DNA of 64,000 bases from JAGOEF01 sp964511665 (GTDB taxonomy: Bacteria > Bacteroidota > Bacteroidia > Bacteroidales > ML635J-15): contig CAZEHA010000009.1 of NCBI GenBank assembly GCA_964511665.1, positions 15,407 to 79,406 of the forward strand. The letters run 5' to 3'. The first letter of the stretch is position 1, and the number at the start of each line of letters is the position of its first letter. This document shows positions 1 to 9,598 of this stretch, piece after piece. The notes under the pieces are model-generated. The model was not told where the DNA came from. It saw only the letters and a program-made list of their open reading frames with translations, and ran no database searches. The translations under genes were made by a program, and so were the position numbers.

Positions 1-2
1 AT

Positions 3-671
3 GTGGTGGCTTGCCGCAAATATATTTATTCGATTAAGAGTGGTTGGGATCCTCAGTTTTTTCAAATAGTACGCAACGAAGAGGTCGATTGGCCCGAAAT
101 AGCCTTTGTTTCGCGCGAGGACTCTCTCATGCTTCTACGGGCAGAATATCTGGCAAAAAACTGCGGCTCGGGATTCAGCCACTGGAACCAATATTGGAAC
201 CGCAGCAATGCACGCATACCCGACAGCCTGTCGTGCAACGACTCTATTGCCTATTATTTCACCGTGTTACGCAACAATCAGATAGCTGCCAATCCGGTGC
301 ATTATCATCTGATAATACCCATGCAAAACCTGAGTAAGGCTTTGTTTAAAACCACGCTAACCAACGAAAAACAGGGTGCTCTTGGTTTGCTTACAAATGC
401 ATTGTTTTTGTATCGCAGTATATTGCTATTGCTGGCAGCAATAGGCTTGTTCCTGATGATACGCCGAAAAAATTTGTATGGGGTATTTATTGCTTTGTTT
501 TTCGCCCTTGTTTACTATTACATCTGTTTTACGGTGCGCAACATCGAGATGCGTTATTTCCTGAACAACGATGTGATCATGCTGATACCGGCCGCATGGG
601 TGCTGGTAAGTATGTATAAGTGGTATGCCATAAAAAGGCTGATGCGCAAACCCGAGCAATTCAGGATTTAG
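3..671 (+). CDS. C-terminal part of a polytopic membrane protein (glycosyltransferase-like), 5' partial
   Basis: The reading frame is open to the window edge, so the start lies outside and the GTG at position 3 is unlikely to be the real one. The visible 222 residues hold a soluble stretch followed by hydrophobic segments at about 130-155 and 160-180 and another near 190-207, ending in a short basic tail. The layout resembles the C-terminal end of bacterial family-39-type membrane glycosyltransferases, but no catalytic motif is visible in this fragment, so the function is a weak inference. The stop lies 13 bp from the convergent stop of the yifB homologue. Confidence 0.5.
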   Translation: MVACRKYIYSIKSGWDPQFFQIVRNEEVDWPEIAFVSREDSLMLLRAEYLAKNCGSGFSHWNQYWNRSNARIPDSLSCNDSIAYYFTVLRNNQIAANPVHYHLIIPMQNLSKALFKTTLTNEKQGALGLLTNALFLYRSILLLLAAIGLFLMIRRKNLYGVFIALFFALVYYYICFTVRNIEMRYFLNNDVIMLIPAAWVLVSMYKWYAIKRLMRKPEQFRI

Positions 672-684
672 AACCCGCGTAACC

Positions 685-2223
685 CTATCCTGCCCAGCCC
701 TCCCTGTCTAAGCTGCGATATTGAATGGCTTCGGCTATGTGGTGTGCTTGTATGTGCTCGGCATTTTCTAAATCGGCAATGGTGCGCGCTACCTTTATTA
801 TGCGGTCGTAGGCCCTGGCCGACAGCCCCAGCCTTTCCATGGCAGTTTTCAGCAATGCCATCGATGATTCATCGAGAGGACAATACTTTCGTAGCTGGCG
901 GCTGGTCATTTGTGCATTGCAATAAATACCCTTGCTTGCGGCAAAGCGTTCCGATTGTACTCGACGTGCCACTACCACGCGTTTGCGGATTTCGGCCGTG
1001 CTCTCACCGTTTTGTTTTTCCGACAAACGACCAAACGGCACCGGCACCACCTCGAGGTGTATATCGATGCGATCGAGCAATGGGCCCGAAATGCGCGATA
1101 AGTATTTTTGCACCATCGACTGGCTGCACAGGCAGCGTTTTTCGGGATGATTGTAGTAGCCGCAGGGGCAGGGGTTCATTGAGGCTATTAGCATAAGAGC
1201 CGCAGGATATTCCACACTGAGTTTGGCGCGCGAAATGCTCACCACACGGTCTTCGAGTGGCTGACGCATTACTTCGAGAACACTTCGCTTAAATTCGGGA
1301 AGCTCATCGAGAAACAACACCCCGTTGTGTGCCAGCGAAATTTCGCCGGGTTGGGGATACGATCCACCGCCTACCATAGCTACATCCGAAATGGTGTGGT
1401 GCGGCGAACGAAAAGGCCGTTGCGTAACCAGCGACGAATTGGTGCTCATTTTTCCGGCTACCGAATGTATTTTGGTGGTTTCGAGGGCTTCGTCGAGCGT
1501 TAAAGGCGGCAATATTCCGGGCATGCGCTTGGCCAGCATGGTTTTTCCGGCGCCGGGAGGACCTATCAGAATAATATTATGACCACCGGCAGCGGCTATT
1601 TCGAGGGCACGTTTCACATTTTCCTGACCTTTAACTTCCGAAAAATCGGGCATGCTGTGTTCGTCGCAGCGTTCAAATTCTTTTGCAAGATCAACCTGAA
1701 CCGGTTCGGGAAATACGCCTTTGTCGAACATGCCTATTACTTCGCTTATATGGCTTACGCCATACACACTTAGGCCTTGCACCACAGCCGCTTCGCGGGC
1801 GTTTTCGGCAGGCACTATCAGTCTTTGGTAGCCTTCGGCCAATGCATTTATTGCCATGGGCAGGGTGCCTTTTACCGGTTTCACCGATCCATCGAGCGAC
1901 AGCTCACCCATTATCATATACTTTTCGATGTCGTTGGAAGCAATTTGCTGCGAGGCCGCCAAAATACCAATAGCCAGTGGCAGATCGTAGGCTGAACCCT
2001 CTTTTCGCACATCGGCGGGAGCCATGTTGATTACTATTTTTTTTGCCGGCCAGCTATATCCGTTATTGGTAAAGGCGCTTAAAATTCGGTACTGACTTTC
2101 TTTTACGGCATTGTCGGGTAAACCCACCAGATTGTAGGCATATCCCCGGCCGGCATTCACCTCAATGGTAATGGTGCGGGCAAGTATTCCCTGAACAGCA
2201 CTGGCATAGATTTTAATCAACAT
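685..2223 (-). CDS. YifB/ComM family magnesium-chelatase-like AAA+ ATPase
   Basis: A 512-residue protein of the usual family length. The N-terminal third is the ChlI/S5-fold domain typical of YifB. The central AAA+ module has Walker A GPPGAGKT near residue 220 and the downstream FLDELPEF motif. The C-terminal part holds a cysteine-rich segment (NPCPCGYY, then CLC) and the Mg-chelatase C-terminal helical domain. In naturally transformable bacteria ComM is a branch-migration helicase that extends heteroduplex during recombination; in Bacteroidota the role is inferred only by homology. It is transcribed alone, convergent with the upstream membrane-protein gene, and the ATG is followed by a typical family start. 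Confidence 0.93.
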   Translation of the reverse strand: MLIKIYASAVQGILARTITIEVNAGRGYAYNLVGLPDNAVKESQYRILSAFTNNGYSWPAKKIVINMAPADVRKEGSAYDLPLAIGILAASQQIASNDIEKYMIMGELSLDGSVKPVKGTLPMAINALAEGYQRLIVPAENAREAAVVQGLSVYGVSHISEVIGMFDKGVFPEPVQVDLAKEFERCDEHSMPDFSEVKGQENVKRALEIAAAGGHNIILIGPPGAGKTMLAKRMPGILPPLTLDEALETTKIHSVAGKMSTNSSLVTQRPFRSPHHTISDVAMVGGGSYPQPGEISLAHNGVLFLDELPEFKRSVLEVMRQPLEDRVVSISRAKLSVEYPAALMLIASMNPCPCGYYNHPEKRCLCSQSMVQKYLSRISGPLLDRIDIHLEVVPVPFGRLSEKQNGESTAEIRKRVVVARRVQSERFAASKGIYCNAQMTSRQLRKYCPLDESSMALLKTAMERLGLSARAYDRIIKVARTIADLENAEHIQAHHIAEAIQYRSLDREGWAG

Positions 2224-2574
2224 CTGATATCATTCAAAATCTGTCGAAAGATATAAAAAAGTTTGGAAATAAGTTTTCACTAAGCAGTTCAATCACAGAG
2301 CAAGGATTACAGGCAGTTATTCGGGTTTTTATCTGATAACCCTCAGTGGCATTGCTGCATAAGTTTACTCGGTGTTAGTTAATTTATGAACGAGCAGCTT
2401 TCATGAGGTCACAAAATGAATAACTCAAATATACTTCATTCACACAATATTTATTTTTTATGTTTTATTTAAAAAAGAATTACTTTTTATGAAAACCCTT
2501 GGTTTTATAAAATTATAATAATCGTTATATGTATTATTATTAACTTTGTAAAACCTTTTTCAAATGTTATTTAC
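2224..2574. other. Intergenic region between divergent yifB and propeller-protein genes
   Basis: About 350 bp of AT-rich sequence without a convincing ORF. The only recognisable signal is a plus-strand -7 type element, TAACTTTG at 2541-2548, which would place a transcript start near 2553, just ahead of the propeller-protein gene. No matching TTG element at the right distance and no hairpin terminator were seen. Confidence 0.5.
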
Positions 2575-4674
2575 ATGGATCAGAATAAAGATCAATTGAT
2601 TATTATGGATAAATTGCTGTTGATCACATTTATTTTATTAATAATTCCTCTAACAGTATCAACACAAAGCCTACAATGGATGTACTATAATAACGGAGGT
2701 TATGTTAATTCTATAAACGAAGACATTGATAATATTTGGGTAGGAACACAATTTGGTCTGGTAAGTGTTAATAAATCATCTGGTGCAATTACCACATACA
2801 ATAAAACTAATTCAGAATTACCCGTAAATCTGATTACCTCGGTAGCTATCGACATCGACAACAATAAATGGGTTGGAACAGCAGGGGGTGGTCTGGTAAA
2901 ATTCAATGGATTCGAGTGGCAGTTTTTTAATACTTCAAATTCAGAAATACCTTCAAATAATATTAAAAAAATTGTATTTGACAACGAAAACAATGTTTTT
3001 ATTATCGCCCACTCCAATTATTTGGCAAAAAAAACCAACGATGATTGGATTATTTACAATTGTCCGGCTTATAATATTTATGATTTAGAAATTGACAATT
3101 CTGGAGTAATATGGGCAGCTACCGATTGTGGTATAGGAAGGTTTGATGGTAACGAATGGTTTTTTTTCAACAAAACCAATACTGTTATTATTCCTTATAA
3201 TCAGATTTCTGCCATTGAGATTGACGACGAAGGTGTTTTGTGGGCAGTAACCGCTTATGGTTGTCTTCTTAGTTTCAATGGAACCAATTGGTCTCGTTGC
3301 TATTTTGAAGCATATTGTGATGACCTAGAAATTGATAGTAATGGTATTAAATGGATTGCATGCAGAACAAAACTGTATCGTTTCTATGATGGTGAACTCA
3401 CATGGAAGTCTATTTCACCTACCATAATTAAAACCATTTTTCCCGATTCTTTAAATTTTCTTTGGATTGGGACTTGGGATGACGGATTGTTGAAACACAA
3501 CGAAGTTAATTTTGCGAATGTTGCCATATCAGAATCTTCAATACTTAGCAACACAATAAATACTCTATCATTGAATGGGAATACTGGTATTTGGATAGGT
3601 ACAAACAGTGGCCTTAATTGGTTCGATGGAATAAGTTGGGTAACATACAATACTATTAATTCTGGTATTCCACATATAAAAATAAGTTGTGTTAGTACCG
3701 ATAATTACGGCAATTTATGGGTTGCAACAAATGGCGGAGGAATGGCAAAAAGAAATAATGGCATTTGGACTGTGTATAACACAGATAATTCAGAACTTCC
3801 GTCAAACAAAATACATTTGATATATTTTGAAGAAAATGGTAATCAATGGGTAAGTACTCGAGGAGAAGGAATGGTCCGAATTATAGGTACGAGCTGGGTG
3901 AAATATTTCAGTGATAGATACAAAAATATTGTTGCTATTGCCAAAGATCTAAATGGAGTAAGATGGTTCTGCTCCAAAGATTGTGGAGTTATTAAAATGT
4001 CTGGGGGCACGTTACCTGAATATTATGATATTTCAAACTCTGAAATTTCAAGCAACTGTGTTTATTCGGTTGTTGTTGATTCTAATAATTTGAAATGGTT
4101 TGCTACATTGAGCGGATTAGTACAATTTGATGACACAAACTGGGTAATATATAATACTTCAAACTCACCCTTGCCTTCTAATACAGTCTATTCAATTGCC
4201 ATCGATCAATTTGGTAATAAATGGATTTCTACCACGGGTGGCTATCTGGTAAAAGTTGATACAAGCCTAAATTGGGATGTTTATTCTGCTGAGAACTCCG
4301 GTTTGCCTGGTTGTGATATTCTCGCAATAGCAATTGATAATAACAATACAAAATGGTTAGGAACCGATTATTGTGGCGTTATTGCATTTAATGAGTTGGG
4401 CATTCCTAATCCAATAACTGTTGAAAATGAAAGTATTTGCTCAAGACCTTCATTGATTTACCCGAATCCAACTACCGATAGGTTTGAACTGTACATTGAA
4501 AATTTTTCGAAAATCGATTTTGTACAAATCTATAATCTCGAAGGAAAAATTGTGCAACAAATAAACATACTCGGTAATACAACAAGTATTGACATCGGAG
4601 GACAACCATCTGGCGTTTATATTGTTATTGATAATGAAAGGACCTTTCAACAGAAATTAATAAAAACTAATTGA
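2575..4674 (+). CDS. Secreted two-component-regulator-type beta-propeller protein with T9SS sorting domain
   Basis: Up to 699 residues. A hydrophobic export signal starts at the second Met (codon 11, position 2605), so translation may begin there; neither start has a clear ribosome binding site. The body holds many short propeller repeats of the Reg_prop type (W-x-G/A-T-x-x-G-L/G, for example around residues 52-60, 98-105 and 340-350), often followed by YNTSNS-like spacers. The last ~75 residues form a type A T9SS C-terminal domain (YPNPTTDRFE, then IYNLEGK, SGVYIV, KLIKTN). Such repeats usually occur in sensor kinases, but no membrane segment or kinase domain follows here, so this is an exported protein anchored or released by the T9SS. 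Ligand unknown. Confidence 0.85.
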   Translation: MDQNKDQLIIMDKLLLITFILLIIPLTVSTQSLQWMYYNNGGYVNSINEDIDNIWVGTQFGLVSVNKSSGAITTYNKTNSELPVNLITSVAIDIDNNKWVGTAGGGLVKFNGFEWQFFNTSNSEIPSNNIKKIVFDNENNVFIIAHSNYLAKKTNDDWIIYNCPAYNIYDLEIDNSGVIWAATDCGIGRFDGNEWFFFNKTNTVIIPYNQISAIEIDDEGVLWAVTAYGCLLSFNGTNWSRCYFEAYCDDLEIDSNGIKWIACRTKLYRFYDGELTWKSISPTIIKTIFPDSLNFLWIGTWDDGLLKHNEVNFANVAISESSILSNTINTLSLNGNTGIWIGTNSGLNWFDGISWVTYNTINSGIPHIKISCVSTDNYGNLWVATNGGGMAKRNNGIWTVYNTDNSELPSNKIHLIYFEENGNQWVSTRGEGMVRIIGTSWVKYFSDRYKNIVAIAKDLNGVRWFCSKDCGVIKMSGGTLPEYYDISNSEISSNCVYSVVVDSNNLKWFATLSGLVQFDDTNWVIYNTSNSPLPSNTVYSIAIDQFGNKWISTTGGYLVKVDTSLNWDVYSAENSGLPGCDILAIAIDNNNTKWLGTDYCGVIAFNELGIPNPITVENESICSRPSLIYPNPTTDRFELYIENFSKIDFVQIYNLEGKIVQQINILGNTTSIDIGGQPSGVYIVIDNERTFQQKLIKTN

Positions 4675-4752
4675 TGGTATTCGTCAGAAAGGTCTGATGA
4701 ATGAGGTTTTATTTTTCTTTCATTTTTTTCTTTTGCACCAGTTCGAATGTTC

Positions 4753-6087
4753 CTACCTCTTAAATTGCAAGGCCAAAGCATTCTGCTGCCCAGTGAATGT
4801 GCCATTTTCCCACACCAAACTCCCATTTACCCAGGTTTTTTCAACACGATGCGAAAACCGCGTTCCTTCGAGTGGCGACCACTTGCATTTATACAGCAAA
4901 TTATCGGCATTCACTGTGAAAGAAGACGAAGGATTTACCAAAACCAGGTCGGCATAATAGCCTGCTTCGATATATCCGCGCCGGTCGATTCGGAACAATT
5001 GGGCGGGTTTGTGGCACATGTAATCAACCACCTGCTCGTAGCCGAACACACCCTGCTTCACCATTTCGAGCATTGCCGGTAGCGAGTGCTGCACCAGAGG
5101 TGCCCCCGACGGACAGCTAGTGTAGTCGTGTTGTTTTTCGTCGAAAGTGTGTGGGGCATGGTCGGTAGCTACAATGTCGATTAATCCTGTTATTAACGCT
5201 TCGCGTAATCCTTCGCGATGTTTTTCGTGTTTTATCGACGGATTCCACTTTATGCGCCAATTCAGTTTTTCGTAATCGTTGCTGCTGAACCAAAGGTGAT
5301 GCACACACACTTCGCCGGTAATGGTTTTTTCGGCAAGCGGAACCTGCTGCATCAAACCAATTTCTTTGGCCGTACTCAAATGCAGAATATGCAAATGTGC
5401 ATTGTGTTTGGCGGCCAGTTCGGCTGCTCGTGCCGACGATGCATAGCAAGCCTCTTCGCTGCGGATGTCGGCGTGGTAGCGCATCGGAATATTGTTGCCA
5501 TACAGGGTTTTATACTTATCGAGATTACGGCTTATAATGCTGTCGTCTTCGCAATGCACAGCCACCGGCACCGGCGCATGGGCAAATACTGCCGAAACAT
5601 CTTCGGTTTTGCTTACCAGCATATTGCCGGTTGAGGATCCCATAAACATTTTAATACCGCAAACCAAACCCGGATCTGCCTTTTCTATTTCGACAATGTT
5701 ATTGGTGGTAGCTCCCAGATAAAACGAATAATTTACCAGTGAGTTGCGGGCAGCAATTTGGTGTTTGGCAAGCAGGGCCTCAATGGTGGTGGTTTGCGGT
5801 TGGGTATTGGGCATATCCATAAACGAAGTAACTCCTCCGGCAGCCGCAGCCCTCGATTCGGTATACATGTCGCCCTTTTGTGTGAGACCCGGCTCTCTGA
5901 AGTGCACCTGATCGTCGATAACACCCGGCAACAACAGCAAGCCTTCGGCTTCGATATAGTGGTCGGCATCGGCAATATGGCTTAAGTCGGTAATTACCGA
6001 ATGAATCATTGTGTCTTCAATAAGTACATGTGCCTTGGTTTGGCTGCCCCTATTCACGAGGGTGGCGTTTTTTATCAGTGTTTTCAT
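4753..6087 (-). CDS. pyrC: Dihydroorotase
   Basis: A 444-residue amidohydrolase of the class that closes carbamoyl-aspartate to dihydroorotate, the third step of de novo pyrimidine synthesis (cytoplasm). Visible motifs are DDQVHFREPGLT near residue 58, GGVTSFMDMPNTQP, the metal-ligand segments HCED and HILHLSTAKE, TDHAPHTFDEK and the C-terminal GYYADLVLV. In the usual HxH metal motif the first His is Gln here; I recall the same DDQVHFREPG form in other Bacteroidota enzymes, so it is probably a lineage feature rather than a defect. The start is 12 bp downstream of the priA stop, on the same strand. Confidence 0.92.
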   Translation of the reverse strand: MKTLIKNATLVNRGSQTKAHVLIEDTMIHSVITDLSHIADADHYIEAEGLLLLPGVIDDQVHFREPGLTQKGDMYTESRAAAAGGVTSFMDMPNTQPQTTTIEALLAKHQIAARNSLVNYSFYLGATTNNIVEIEKADPGLVCGIKMFMGSSTGNMLVSKTEDVSAVFAHAPVPVAVHCEDDSIISRNLDKYKTLYGNNIPMRYHADIRSEEACYASSARAAELAAKHNAHLHILHLSTAKEIGLMQQVPLAEKTITGEVCVHHLWFSSNDYEKLNWRIKWNPSIKHEKHREGLREALITGLIDIVATDHAPHTFDEKQHDYTSCPSGAPLVQHSLPAMLEMVKQGVFGYEQVVDYMCHKPAQLFRIDRRGYIEAGYYADLVLVNPSSSFTVNADNLLYKCKWSPLEGTRFSHRVEKTWVNGSLVWENGTFTGQQNALALQFKR

Positions 6088-6099
6088 CTGTTTATCATT

Positions 6100-8535
6100 T
6101 TACATCGGATCGACATCTAAAATAATGTGAATTCCCTTATAACGGGTGTCTTTCGAAATATTTTCTTTTAAATCAAGTAGATATGTTTTTAATTTAACAG
6201 CCGACAAAGCGTTTTCGAAGCGGATGACAATATGGGTAATATACATCATTTGTACCCAATTCACGGGTGGCTCTTGTGGTCCCATAACCCTTCCGGGCAT
6301 GGCGTTCGATATTGTTGAAGCCATTTCGGCTGCTGCCTGATGAAGTATTCGTTTGTCGTGGTGCTTAAGCCTAATGCCAATAAACCGGTAATAGGGCGGG
6401 TATTTAAAGTTTTTTCGCAACAACAACTCTGCCTCTGCCATGTGTTGGTAATCGGACTTTACGATGTCTTCGATAATATCGTGGTCGGGCATTGTAGTTT
6501 GAATAATTACCTTGCCGCGTTTATTCTTTCTGCCGGCCCTTCCGCTTACCTGAACCATAAGTTGAAAGCTGCGTTCAAAGGCTCTGAAGTCGGGAAAGTT
6601 TAGCATGTTGTCGGCATTTAAAACACCCACTACTGCCACATTTTCAAAATCAAGACCTTTCGAAATCATTTGGGTGCCTATTAAAATATCGGTTTTGCCT
6701 GCCGAAAAGTCCGATAAAATGCTTTCATACTGTCGTCGCGTGGTGGCTGTGTCGAAGTCGAGGCGCGCAATGCGTGCTTCCTGAAAGAAATGTCCTGCTT
6801 CGTCTTCTATCATTTCGGTGCCAAAGCCCATGGTTTTTAACGAACTACTGCCACACGAAGGGCATGAGTGTAACAATGGTTTTTTATTGGCACAATAGTG
6901 GCACAGCATCAACTTCTGATTCTTATGATAGGTAAGGCTTACGTTGCATTGGTCGCATTTGGGCACGTAGGCACATTCGGTGCATTGCAGATAGGGTGCG
7001 TAACCCCTGCGGTTCTGAAACAGAATAACCTGCTCTTTTGCCAGCAAAGCAGTTCTTATTTCATCAATCAGTAGTGGATGAAAATGCAACTGTACCACTT
7101 TTCGCTTCCGAGCTTTCAGCATATCGGCTACTATTATCTCGGGAGAAGCAGCCTTACCAAATCGCTCGGTTAATTCACACAGACCGTATTTGTTGTTTTG
7201 GCAGTTGTACCAGCTTTCGAGCGAGGGTGTTGCCGAACCGAGAATCACTTTGGCCCCATGCTGTTTTGCCAGCACAATAGCTACGTCGCGAGCATGATAT
7301 CGTGGGGCAGGGTCATGTTGCTTATAGGTGTTTTCGTGTTCTTCGTCAATCACAACCAAACCCAGTTTGCGAAATGGCAGAAAAACGGCCGACCGCACAC
7401 CCACAATTACCTGAAAACTTCCCGAGTTCACCCGTTTCCAAACTTCTACTTTTTCGTTATCGCTAAATTTACTGTGATATACGCCCACCTTGCTGCCAAA
7501 AGCAGCCTGTATTCTCGAAATTATTTGTGTGGTTATGGCAATTTCGGGCAACAGATACAGGGCCGACATTCCCGACCCCAGAACCTGTGCAATATGCTTC
7601 AGATAAATTTCGGTTTTACCCGACGATGCCACACCATGAAGTAACACCACATCGTGGTGAGAATGCAGATTTTGAATTGTGTTGAAACAATTCTGTTGTT
7701 CGGGGCTTAGTGTTTTTAACCCCGACACTTCTGTGCAAGGTTCAAGGCGGTTTTCTTCGCGCGTTTCAATAGTAATAAGCTTCTTTTTTTGCAAGGCATT
7801 CACAACGGCTCCCGTTGCTTGGGTTGCTTGCATCGAGTCGTTGAGAGCTATCGAGAAGTCGGTGTAATTTTCGTTGGCTTGCTCAAGTAAAAACTCAAAA
7901 TATTGAAGTTGTTGTGGCGAACGTTTCAGATTGTCGAGTGCTTCATGGGCCTGACTGTGGTTCGAAACAGTTATTCGGACGTATTTCCTGATTAGAGGCT
8001 TGTATGAGTTACTTAAAAAATGACCACTGCTGGCATAGCCGGCTTCTATCAGATATTTAAGTGTGGGCAAGGGGTTTTTTATTCCTGTTTTTTTTATCAG
8101 ATCGGCAAGGGCTGTTTTTTTGTGTTTATCGAGAGCCTGTAACACAATTTTTTGTTCATCGCTTAGCAAATGAAAATCATTGCAATAGCGGCTTAAAGTG
8201 TATCGCGATTCACTATCGGGACGAAGCCCTGCAGGCAGTGCCGCCTTCATAATTTCTCCGAGGGTGCAGCAATAGTATGACCCCATCCATTCCCATAAAC
8301 GAAGTTGTTCTCGCGTAATGGGGGGGGAGTCATATACCGAAACAATCTCTTTTATTGTAAATCCATCCACGGGTGTATCGCAGAGTGATGCCACAATGCC
8401 TGTGTATAATTTCGATTTGCCCAGATTTACAACAACCAAAGAACCTTCAACTACACGTTGTTGCAACGATTCGGGAATGCGATAGCTAAGAGGCCCTTTT
8501 AGGGCAAGAGGAAGAATAATATGTGCAAAATTCAT
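6100..8535 (-). CDS. priA: Primosomal protein N' (replication restart helicase PriA)
   Basis: An 811-residue superfamily 2 helicase that reloads the replisome at stalled forks. The N-terminal DNA-end-binding domain is followed by a helicase core with Walker A (GVASSGKTEIYLK), a DEEHENTYKQ motif II and a VSGRAGRKNKRG motif VI. Between the core motifs lies the PriA zinc domain with four CxxC pairs (CTEC, CDQC, CHYC, CPSC). It is likely co-transcribed with pyrC, which follows after 12 bp. Length and motif order are normal for Bacteroidota, and no lesion is seen. Confidence 0.95.
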   Translation of the reverse strand: MNFAHIILPLALKGPLSYRIPESLQQRVVEGSLVVVNLGKSKLYTGIVASLCDTPVDGFTIKEIVSVYDSPPITREQLRLWEWMGSYYCCTLGEIMKAALPAGLRPDSESRYTLSRYCNDFHLLSDEQKIVLQALDKHKKTALADLIKKTGIKNPLPTLKYLIEAGYASSGHFLSNSYKPLIRKYVRITVSNHSQAHEALDNLKRSPQQLQYFEFLLEQANENYTDFSIALNDSMQATQATGAVVNALQKKKLITIETREENRLEPCTEVSGLKTLSPEQQNCFNTIQNLHSHHDVVLLHGVASSGKTEIYLKHIAQVLGSGMSALYLLPEIAITTQIISRIQAAFGSKVGVYHSKFSDNEKVEVWKRVNSGSFQVIVGVRSAVFLPFRKLGLVVIDEEHENTYKQHDPAPRYHARDVAIVLAKQHGAKVILGSATPSLESWYNCQNNKYGLCELTERFGKAASPEIIVADMLKARKRKVVQLHFHPLLIDEIRTALLAKEQVILFQNRRGYAPYLQCTECAYVPKCDQCNVSLTYHKNQKLMLCHYCANKKPLLHSCPSCGSSSLKTMGFGTEMIEDEAGHFFQEARIARLDFDTATTRRQYESILSDFSAGKTDILIGTQMISKGLDFENVAVVGVLNADNMLNFPDFRAFERSFQLMVQVSGRAGRKNKRGKVIIQTTMPDHDIIEDIVKSDYQHMAEAELLLRKNFKYPPYYRFIGIRLKHHDKRILHQAAAEMASTISNAMPGRVMGPQEPPVNWVQMMYITHIVIRFENALSAVKLKTYLLDLKENISKDTRYKGIHIILDVDPM

Positions 8536-8556
8536 ATTAAATTTCTATGCTCCGCA

Positions 8557-9537
8557 CTAGGTGTTCAGAATGTAGAGCATTTCGAGCATTTTCCGGTTTA
8601 TGTCTTTATGGTGTTTTATGGCCTGATTGAAAGGCACCAACACTGTTTCTTTGTTGATGAGGCCTACCATTACACTTCGCTGGTCGTCCATCAGAGCTTC
8701 AATGGCGGCTACCCCGAGTTTGCTTGCCAGATACCTGTCGAATGCCGAGGGCGCACCACCGCGTTGCAAATGGCCAAGAATTGAGACACGAATGTCGAAA
8801 TCGGGCAGACGTTCTTTAACAATTTCGGCTATATGCATAGCACCACCGGCATCATCGCCTTCCGAAACAATAACCACTCCGCTGTTTTTGGTTCTTTTTA
8901 CGCTTTTCACCAAATTTTCGCACACTTCGTCCATATCGGTTACAACTTCGGGCACCAGCACATCTTCGGCACCACAGGCAATGGCACTTCGCAGTGCAAT
9001 AAAGCCGGCGTCGCGACCCATTACCTCAACAAAAAACAAGCGATCGTGCGAACTGGCCGTGTCGCGTATTTTATCGATGGCCTCAACCACAGTGTTTATG
9101 GCCGTGTCGTAGCCTATTGTCATATCGGTGCCGTACAAATCGTTGTCGATAGTACCCGGCAAACCAACAATTGGGAAATTATATTCTTCGGTAAATACTT
9201 TGGCTCCTTTAAATGTGCCATCGCCACCAATAACCACCAGTGCATCGATGCCGGCTTCAACCAGATTACGAAAGGCAGTGTAGCGACCTTCTTTGGTCAT
9301 AAACTCCTGGCTGCGCGCAGTGCGAAGAATTGTACCGCCACGCTGAATAATGTTACCCACATCGCGCGATGTCATCTCAACAAAATCGCCTTTAATTAAC
9401 CCGGCATAACCGCGTTTAATACCGGTAACACTAATGCCGTTGTATAAAGCTGCGCGCACAACCGACCTTATTGCGGCATTCATTCCGGGAGCATCGCCCC
9501 CCGAGGTTAATACACCTATTCGTTTTATGCTTGACAT
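8557..9537 (-). CDS. pfkA: ATP-dependent 6-phosphofructokinase
   Basis: A 326-residue enzyme that phosphorylates fructose 6-phosphate in glycolysis. The ATP site is built from GVLTSGGDAPGMNAAIR at the N-terminus and GGDGTFKGA. The PGTIDND loop carries the catalytic Asp, and VEVMGRDAGFIAL and LGHLQRGG are the substrate-binding motifs. The GGDGT form, rather than GGDDT, marks the ATP-dependent rather than the pyrophosphate-dependent class. The stop lies 21 bp before priA on the same strand, and a promoter-like element lies 22 bp upstream of its ATG. Confidence 0.95.
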   Translation of the reverse strand: MSSIKRIGVLTSGGDAPGMNAAIRSVVRAALYNGISVTGIKRGYAGLIKGDFVEMTSRDVGNIIQRGGTILRTARSQEFMTKEGRYTAFRNLVEAGIDALVVIGGDGTFKGAKVFTEEYNFPIVGLPGTIDNDLYGTDMTIGYDTAINTVVEAIDKIRDTASSHDRLFFVEVMGRDAGFIALRSAIACGAEDVLVPEVVTDMDEVCENLVKSVKRTKNSGVVIVSEGDDAGGAMHIAEIVKERLPDFDIRVSILGHLQRGGAPSAFDRYLASKLGVAAIEALMDDQRSVMVGLINKETVLVPFNQAIKHHKDINRKMLEMLYILNT

Positions 9538-9559
9538 ATTTCTGGTTTTTTTAGAATGA

Positions 9560-9589
9560 TAAAATTACATTCATTTTTTGTGAATGCAA
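9560..9589 (-). promoter_or_regulatory. Candidate pfkA promoter
   Basis: Read on the minus strand, TTG is followed after 19 bp by TAATTTTA, which matches the Bacteroidota TAnnTTTG element in 7 of 8 positions. The element lies 22 bp before the pfkA ATG. A weak CATTCA/TGAATG hairpin overlaps the spacer and could also end the upstream lipoprotein transcript. Confidence 0.45.
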
Positions 9590-9598
9590 GTGGGTTGA

